The notes below the pieces were generated by a model that saw nothing but the letters and a program-made list of their open reading frames with translations, searched no databases and was not told the DNA's origin. Positions 32,329-36,118 of a stretch of DNA of 36,118 nt are shown piece by piece; within the stretch, counting starts at the first letter, position 1; every line of letters starts with the position of its first letter. Both the position numbers and the translations under genes were made by a program. The stretch comes from Sphingomonas sp. PsM26. GTDB lineage: Bacteria; Pseudomonadota; Alphaproteobacteria; Sphingomonadales; Sphingomonadaceae. Location: contig JARUXA010000029.1 of assembly GCA_030433805.1 (NCBI GenBank), positions 1 to 36,118 of the forward strand, written 5' to 3'.

Positions 32329-32351
32329 CGCCAATGGAACACGAAGGTCAA
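32323..32351 (-). promoter_or_regulatory. Candidate sigma-70 promoter of the imuA operon
   Basis: Read on the minus strand, TTGACC (32346-32351) is separated by 17 nt from GAACAT (32323-32328). The -35 is close to consensus and the -10 is weak, as usual for LexA-controlled promoters. The LexA box covers the -10. Inferred from spacing only. Confidence 0.45.
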
Positions 32352-32511
32352 GTCGATCTGTCGTCGTGCCGGCAAATGGTAGGGCGGCCGTATGAGCCGT
32401 CTCGAGGGGGCAAACGCCACGAAGCGAGGCGGGCGGAACGTGGCAGTCTGCGTTCCGTGAGATGGCGGTAGCTGCTCGGCAGGCGCTAATCGAACGATAG
32501 CCGTTGTGATC

Positions 32512-32544
32512 GGGCCGCAGCACGTTGCAGGAAAGCTGCGGCCC
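32512..32544. repeat. Hairpin with GGGCCGCAGC/GCTGCGGCCC stem, copy 1
   Basis: The 10-base arms 32512-32521 and 32535-32544 are exact complements around a 13-nt loop. The surrounding bases ATC on the left and TAGCC on the right also occur in the second copy at 34381. It lies in the otherwise empty interval 32352-32672, beyond the stop of the STAS-like gene, so it could terminate that gene. The rest of this interval shows no convincing coding frame. Confidence 0.7.
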
Positions 32545-32672
32545 TAGCCTATGCGTAACCAGGGAGGGTTTAGCAGGGCTGGGGACAATCTAGCTCCTCC
32601 ATGACGTCCTGCAATAGGTTTTAGGTTCGGGCTGTCGTTCAAAATCACGGCGGAATGGCTCCCGCCATTCAA

Positions 32673-33089
32673 CTAGTCGCTCAGAACCCAGCGCTCACCC
32701 TCGTCGGCGTCGGGAAAATACATCGCCCGGTCACTGTTCAGGACCCTTCGTAGTTGCGTTTTTAGTAGGCTTGCCTCCACAATGACGGCAATACGGTCAC
32801 CCTCTCGATAAAGGCCTGCGACCTGGCGCTGAACCATACTCGCCACTTCTTGGGACTGCGTCTGCGCACGGCGAAGGTCTGCAATTACCCGTACTGGCCG
32901 CCCTTCGGAATGAATGCGTCTGACGCACTTGATCCAGGCCGCAACATGTTGCTCGGTCATGGGGAGGCTCCAAAAGCCTTCAGCCTCGCCTCGTATCAAA
33001 CCTCGCTGCCATTCGACTGAGAACCCCTGCCACCCCTTTGGGCCATCGGTGTTCTGAAAAGAGAACGTCTCTAGATCGGCCTGAGCCAT
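32673..33089 (-). CDS. STAS/SpoIIAA-like protein
   Basis: A 138-residue protein with the layout of small STAS or SpoIIAA-like proteins: an N-terminal beta strand pair, then E-G-R-P-V-R-V-I-A-D-L-R-R-A-Q-T-Q-S-Q-E in the position of the central D-x-R/S strand, a helix, D-R-I-A-V-I-V-E-A-S-L-L-K-T-Q-L-R-R, and a C-terminal D-A-D-E-G-E-R-W-V-L motif (family often F-x-D-x-x-x-A-x-x-W-L). Such proteins bind partners in signalling or membrane association. An AGAGGT site precedes the ATG with nine bases spacing. It lies three genes from an ECF sigma factor; a link to sigma regulation is possible but unproven. Divergently placed relative to the gene at 33218. Confidence 0.55.
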   Translation of the reverse strand: MAQADLETFSFQNTDGPKGWQGFSVEWQRGLIRGEAEGFWSLPMTEQHVAAWIKCVRRIHSEGRPVRVIADLRRAQTQSQEVASMVQRQVAGLYREGDRIAVIVEASLLKTQLRRVLNSDRAMYFPDADEGERWVLSD

Positions 33090-33217
33090 TTTCGGGGTTA
33101 CCTCTGAACGTACGAAAACTCTGCAAAATCAACGCGGCGTTTAGATTAGAGGCATACTCGTTGTCATCGGCTTAACTGAGAGCACAATAAGCCCTGCTCT
33201 CGTACGAGGATCGTGCA

Positions 33218-33592
33218 ATGAGGACTGAAACGGCCGCCCATGAACTGTTGACCAGTTTAGACATGGTCCAAGGTGCGATGGATCGCATGACACCCTCCAG
33301 CATAGGAGAGCTGCTGTCGTCTCGTCTTAAAAGCAAAATGGCGCTGCAAATTTTTCTCGTGCAACTTGAGGGCCGATGTTCCCGGCTGCGCAACGAAGCA
33401 CCATCGCAAGCAGTTGTGTGCCTATCCCTCGATCAGAAAGTCTCGGCACTCGGATTGCTTGTTAATACCCACGTAACAAAATGGAGTCCCACTGCGATCT
33501 CGGCCGATTTGGACGGTTATAGAGCGGCGGTAGGCAACCTGTTTCACGCAATCCGTACCGTCGTGATCGAGGCAAAATCACTGCCGTCTTAG
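33218..33592 (+). CDS. Small helical protein of unknown function
   Basis: A 124-residue protein, the only plus-strand gene between the mutasome and the sigma factor. The sequence is mostly helical (E-T-A-A-H-E-L-L-T-S-L-D-M-V, M-A-L-Q-I-F-L-V-Q-L-E-G-R-C-S-R-L) with no membrane segment or cofactor motif. The ATG has a GAGGA site in range. It is divergent from the STAS-like gene, with a 128-nt intergenic region between them that could hold promoters for both; no clear -35/-10 pair was chosen. I cannot name a family. Confidence 0.6.
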   Translation: MRTETAAHELLTSLDMVQGAMDRMTPSSIGELLSSRLKSKMALQIFLVQLEGRCSRLRNEAPSQAVVCLSLDQKVSALGLLVNTHVTKWSPTAISADLDGYRAAVGNLFHAIRTVVIEAKSLPS

Positions 33593-33643
33593 TGGCGCAC
33601 ACCTTGGCATCTTTTCGACGTCGACGCCTACAGATTAGGTGCG

Positions 33644-34234
33644 CTATCCAATTACAACACCATGCCAATTGCGCGTCTTAAGCGCGTGCCGCAGTTTTGA
33701 AGGCGGGGCGTAGGGTTGGGCTTCCGGGTTGTCGATGAGTTCGCGCAGATGTCCTCGCCCCCTTGCCAAACGGCTTTTGTAGGTGCTTGGCAAAATTCCG
33801 AGTTGCGACGCAGCGTCCGCACCCGAGAGGCCCTGCACTGCGAGCATTACTGCTTCACGTTCGTCGGGACTAAGCTGTTCGAGCGCCCATCCAACATCCC
33901 GCAGTTCAAGTGCCAAATCCTGCCCGCCCGAGGTGCCCTCTATGCGATCAAACGCGTCGTCCGGTAGATCGCCATGAAAGCGGTCACGCCGATGACTCGA
34001 TAAGAACGTGTTCCTCATCACGACGCGGCTCCACGCCCCAATGTTCGTCCCAGGCTGAAAAGTCTCTCGCGCCGACCAGCATCGCAATATGGTTTCTTGA
34101 ACGAGATCATCCGCATCAGGGGCGTTTCCCGCTAAGCGTCGCGCGTAAGACTGGAGGGAGCGTGTATTGTCGCTAAGAGCGTCGGCAAAGCCGGCATGCG
34201 CATTTGTTTTAATGCCCGAGGGTTTTCGATACAT
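33644..34234 (-). CDS. ECF-type RNA polymerase sigma factor (EcfG-like layout)
   Basis: A 196-residue sigma factor. I use ATG 34234; the frame continues upstream to 34432 but the extra 66 residues run through two palindromes and a hairpin. Region 2 shows L-Q-S-Y-A-R-R-L-A-G-N-A-P-D-A-D-D-L-V-Q-E-T-I-L-R-C-W (D-D-L-V-Q-E-T at about 42-48). Region 4 (about 118-160) has L-S-P-D-E-R-E-A-V-M-L and a helix-turn-helix L-S-G-A-D-A-A-S-Q-L-G-I-L-P-S-T-Y-K-S-R-L-A-R-G-R. This layout is that of the sphingomonad EcfG-related group, but no NepR or PhyR gene is next to it, so a general-stress role is unproven. No anti-sigma gene is adjacent. Confidence 0.8.
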   Translation of the reverse strand: MYRKPSGIKTNAHAGFADALSDNTRSLQSYARRLAGNAPDADDLVQETILRCWSARETFQPGTNIGAWSRVVMRNTFLSSHRRDRFHGDLPDDAFDRIEGTSGGQDLALELRDVGWALEQLSPDEREAVMLAVQGLSGADAASQLGILPSTYKSRLARGRGHLRELIDNPEAQPYAPPSKLRHALKTRNWHGVVIG

Positions 34235-34239
34235 TGTTG

Positions 34240-34249
34240 ATTGGCCAAT
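34240..34249. promoter_or_regulatory. Palindrome ATTGGCCAAT just upstream of the sigma factor start
   Basis: A perfect 10-bp palindrome five bases before the sigma factor ATG, close enough to influence ribosome access or to bind a dimeric regulator. A second perfect palindrome is at 34272. Function inferred. Confidence 0.4.
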
Positions 34250-34271
34250 GCTAAAAACGGCCAAATAAACC

Positions 34272-34283
34272 GGCAAGCTTGCC
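34272..34283. promoter_or_regulatory. Palindrome GGCAAGCTTGCC upstream of the sigma factor
   Basis: A perfect 12-bp palindrome 37 bases before the sigma factor ATG, placed where an operator of that promoter could lie. It could also be a small hairpin. No known operator consensus is claimed. Confidence 0.4.
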
Positions 34284-34380
34284 AGCAACTTAACAACTGG
34301 CGACAATATCCTTATGAGGAACCTGTTTTCTAACGTGATGGAAGACCCCGGCAGCCCGCGTTCCATATGATGCCGGTATC

Positions 34381-34416
34381 GGGCCGCAGCTGGGAGAGGG
34401 CCCGAGGCTGCGGCCC
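34381..34416. repeat. Hairpin with GGGCCGCAGC/GCTGCGGCCC stem, copy 2
   Basis: Arms 34381-34390 and 34407-34416 are identical to those of the copy at 32512 but the loop (16 nt) is different. The flanking ATC on the left and TAGCC on the right are also shared. It lies in the 34235-34530 gap between the sigma factor and the next minus-strand gene, in which no coding frame was accepted. It may end the transcript of the 34531 gene. Confidence 0.7.
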
Positions 34417-34530
34417 TAGCCAACCCCAACACCGGGAGGGGGAACGGATTGGCTGGATAGATTTTACGAATCCGGACGCCGCTTGCAAGTCAGATATCGA
34501 GTAAGTGCCGGAGCCAACGTGGGAATTCTG

Positions 34531-34764
34531 CTAGTCCTCTCGCTCCCCGAACAGGCGCGGATCCACCTGGAAGAACTGTGCTAACAGCTGGCCTTCGATC
34601 GATCGCAGCCGGTCGGGTCCCCTGCCCCAGACGAAGCCCGTCAGGTAACCCCCGTCTCGACATAGCAGGCGAGACAGCTCGCTGAGCTTGATGCCGCGCT
34701 CGGCAGCGAGCGACCGCAATGATTCGCGCACCTGGTCGGGTGTGGCGGCGACGATAGGCTTCAT
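34531..34764 (-). CDS. Short helix-turn-helix type DNA-binding protein
   Basis: A 77-residue protein; the ATG at 34764 has GAGG six bases upstream and is preferred to GTG 34797. The sequence A-A-E-R-G-I-K-L-S-E-L-S-R-L-L-C-R-D-G-G-Y-L-T-G-F-V matches the helix-turn-helix part of sphingomonad C2/S24-type regulators (L-S-x-L-I-G-R-D-x-x-Y-L-x-x-F-V). The segment L-A-Q-F-F-Q-V-D-P-R-L-F-G ends the DNA-binding domain. The S24 protease domain that normally follows is absent, so this is either a short stand-alone regulator or a truncated S24 repressor. Its target is unknown. The hairpin at 34381 lies downstream. Confidence 0.65.
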   Translation of the reverse strand: MKPIVAATPDQVRESLRSLAAERGIKLSELSRLLCRDGGYLTGFVWGRGPDRLRSIEGQLLAQFFQVDPRLFGERED

Positions 34765-34986
34765 TCGGGCATCCTCGGTTCGCCATCGGCGAGCCACCTA
34801 CGAGATCAAGCACACGTCCGCTACCGCGATGACCGCAAGCGTGGGTGCTGCATGGAGGGAACGGGACGAGTTCGGTCCACCACCGGAAGCAAAAAGCGGA
34901 CGGTCTGCAAACGCCCAAACCTTGCCATTGCGCAGACCTTCGCGCGATCCCAGAAGGAGACGTAGGCCCAACATTGGAGACAACGA

Positions 34987-35472
34987 GTGGCATGGCTTCG
35001 GTTCGCGATTTTTACGGCGGTGTCACTCACGCTCGCGACAAGCGCGACAGCGCAGGTTCCCCCGCCGCCAATGCTTCCCGAGCAAACCAGTATCGCGGAA
35101 AACCTCGTGCGTGCCTTCTCGACAAAGGACGAGGCTCGTTATGCCGCCCTTCTCGCTGACGATGTTCAAGTTTTCGAAGATGGACAAAACGTCGCGCGAA
35201 ACAGAGCCGATTGGCTAAAGGAGTTTGGCCCGAAGCTGTCCGCGACCGGTGTCTCGTTCAAACTTGCGCCGGGGTACGCCTCAACAGGACGCCTCCTCTT
35301 TATGGAGTATTTCAACTCCCTCGGAAGCTGGGGGCGGAAGCCGCCCCCAGATTGCTGCTGGGGATATGACGCCGTTGCCTATGACATAGCGGGCGGCAAA
35401 ATCACGGTTATCAGGCGACTTCGAGGCGGTACTTTCCGGCTGGCTGACGACGGCAAAATAGCTGGAAAGTAA
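34987..35472 (+). CDS. Exported NTF2/SnoaL-like protein
   Basis: A 161-residue protein. The GTG at 34987 gives a good signal peptide (L-R-F-A-I-F-T-A-V-S-L-T-L-A-T-S-A-T-A, cut before Q-V-P-P), with GGAGA eight bases upstream. The mature part is an NTF2-like fold candidate: I-A-E-N-L-V-R-A-F-S-T-K-D-E-A-R-Y-A-A-L-L-A-D-D-V-Q-V-F-E-D-G, a helix containing the K-E-F-G-P-K-L motif, then a paired strand region with D-A-V-A-Y-D-I-A-G-G-K-I-T-V-I-R-R-L-R-G-G-T. A periplasmic ligand-binding or small-molecule-modifying role is possible, but no catalytic residues can be assigned. The gene stands alone, with a 222-nt gap before it in which no coding frame was accepted. Confidence 0.65.
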   Translation: MAWLRFAIFTAVSLTLATSATAQVPPPPMLPEQTSIAENLVRAFSTKDEARYAALLADDVQVFEDGQNVARNRADWLKEFGPKLSATGVSFKLAPGYASTGRLLFMEYFNSLGSWGRKPPPDCCWGYDAVAYDIAGGKITVIRRLRGGTFRLADDGKIAGK

Positions 35473-35656
35473 CGGCCGCTTCGCATTCCGCTCAAGCCAA
35501 AGCTGCCATTCCGCTTGCCACCACCTATTGCCGTTCAGGCCGTTCGAGGGCGGTCATGGTGCCGAAAAAGCCGACCGGCAGCTATGGGGCGGGAAAGCGG
35601 ACGGGCCGGAAACGCCCAATACAGGATGTTCATGGGGTCGCTTGCCTCCCCCAATA

Positions 35657-35669
35657 GCGGACATTCCGC
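35657..35669. repeat. Small inverted repeat GCGGA-N3-TCCGC in an intergenic region
   Basis: A five-base inverted repeat with a three-base centre, in the 35473-35672 gap. Copies of CATTCCGCT also occur at 35484 and 35507 in the same gap. Such CATTCCGC/GCGGACATT motifs are found in degenerate intergenic sequence of sphingomonads. No coding frame was found in this gap. Meaning unknown. Confidence 0.35.
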
Positions 35670-35672
35670 GCG

Positions 35673-35984
35673 TTAGGTTACTTTGACCCGAACAAACCCT
35701 TGTTCCGTAAAAAGGCGTTTTACGTCCTCTCGGTCGAGCTCCGCTCGCGGCTCACCGGAAATTGTGACGTTGACCGTGGGAAAGAACCGAAGCCACCGCC
35801 TCCGCCCTTCGAGTTCGCGTAGCAAATCACCCAGGAACAAAGCGGCAGTTTCTGGGTCGGCGATCAAGCAGTTTTTAGACGAGAACGATCGCGAAGCCTT
35901 CCGAGCAACGGTTTCACCTGTGGTGGTGTTGGATAGCCAAACATGATCTGGTGAGATCGTTGCGTTGTAATTGACAGTGAACAT
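35673..35984 (-). CDS. Small protein of unknown function, faint MreB-like segment
   Basis: A 103-residue protein with a strong AAGGAGG site five bases before ATG 35984 (the frame to 35999 is not needed). The sequence C-L-I-A-D-P-E-T-A-A-L-F-L-G-D-L-L-R-E-L, R-W-L-R-F-F-P-T-V-N-V-T-I and L-D-R-E-D-V-K-R-L-F-T-E-Q-G-F-V-R-V-K-V lines up in order with the MreB segment G-V-I-A-D-x-x-x-T-E-x-M-L-x-Y-F-I / R-P-x-V-V-I / V-E-x-R-A-V-x-x-A-A-x-x-A-G-A. The phosphate-binding loops of MreB are absent, so it would be a short derivative at most, and convergence is possible. The 134 bases after it to the window edge show no accepted gene. Confidence 0.55.
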   Translation of the reverse strand: MFTVNYNATISPDHVWLSNTTTGETVARKASRSFSSKNCLIADPETAALFLGDLLRELEGRRRWLRFFPTVNVTISGEPRAELDREDVKRLFTEQGFVRVKVT

Positions 35985-36118
35985 CAAGCCTCCTTGCAAG
36001 CTATGGTACCTTGCAAAGCGTCAGCTTTCTATCCGGCTTCCACAAAAGCAGCCTGACCGCTTCCCACCGAGGCTGTGTGAAAACGTCCTGATATGCTATG
36101 CTTGTCGGCGTCATCTGG

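Noticed and set aside
34441..34530. Short plus-strand frames behind a GGGAGGGGG tract in the gap before the helix-turn-helix gene
   Set aside because: No proper start codon is present at the right distance, and the longer frame runs antisense into the helix-turn-helix gene.
34798..34983. Small minus-strand frames in the gap before the NTF2-like gene
   Set aside because: No ribosome binding site or motif; the region looks non-coding.
36071..36085. GGCTGTGTGAAAACG at the right edge, similar to the end of some insertion sequences
   Set aside because: Too short and cut by the window edge; no partner repeat or transposase is visible.

Overview
The window is high-GC alphaproteobacterial DNA, most probably from a sphingomonad. 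Supporting signs are a PEP-CTERM protein with a sphingomonad-style C-terminus, an imuA-imuB-dnaE2 mutasome behind a GTTC-N7-GTTC LexA box, an ECF-type sigma factor, and an IS5-type transposase remnant. About 25.5 kb from the left edge is the late region of a siphovirus-type prophage. The rest looks like host chromosome. No integrase, portal, capsid or terminase gene is present, so the left half of the prophage lies outside the window.

Positions 1-8605 hold the head-to-tail genes in the order usual for HK97-type siphophages and gene transfer agents: a repeat/CBM-containing virion-accessory protein (cut by the window edge), gp6-like connector, head closure protein, gp10-like protein, DUF3168 tail terminator, major tail tube, a small unknown, a GTA gp10-like protein with an overlapping 41-residue tail assembly chaperone, a tape measure protein with an embedded M15 peptidase domain, two baseplate/hub proteins and an NlpC/P60-like (DUF6950) protein. 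Positions 8609-12859 encode the large J-like tail tip protein, followed by two small unknowns.

Positions 13766-16367 are a lysis region: small membrane proteins (holin candidates), a GH108 muramidase, a DUF6527 protein and an i-spanin/o-spanin pair with overlapping genes. A second adhesion block follows (16395-25435): two small proteins, a three-fold Ig-like repeat fibre, an 874-residue GH30 glycosidase with FN3 and CBM-like domains, and a 1297-residue clan GH-A (cellulase-like) protein with a glycine-rich tip. A well-formed 45-codon membrane-protein gene lies on the opposite strand between the two glycosidase genes. Both glycosidases lack signal peptides and follow tail-fibre genes, so they are probably virion-borne enzymes acting on the host envelope or capsule. 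Sphingomonads carry glycosphingolipids in place of LPS, which makes a GH30 (glucosylceramidase-family) tail enzyme notable.

From about 25.5 kb the genes are mostly on the minus strand: a PEP-CTERM protein, an IS5 transposase C-terminal remnant, a small unknown, then the SOS-mutagenesis operon imuA-imuB-dnaE2 (read from 32294 down to 26568). Beyond it lie a STAS/SpoIIAA-like protein, a small unknown on the plus strand, an ECF sigma factor, a short DNA-binding protein, a secreted NTF2-like protein and a small protein with faint MreB-like resemblance. Two hairpins with the same 10-bp stem (32512 and 34381) bracket the STAS/sigma block. No tRNA, rRNA or CRISPR array was seen.
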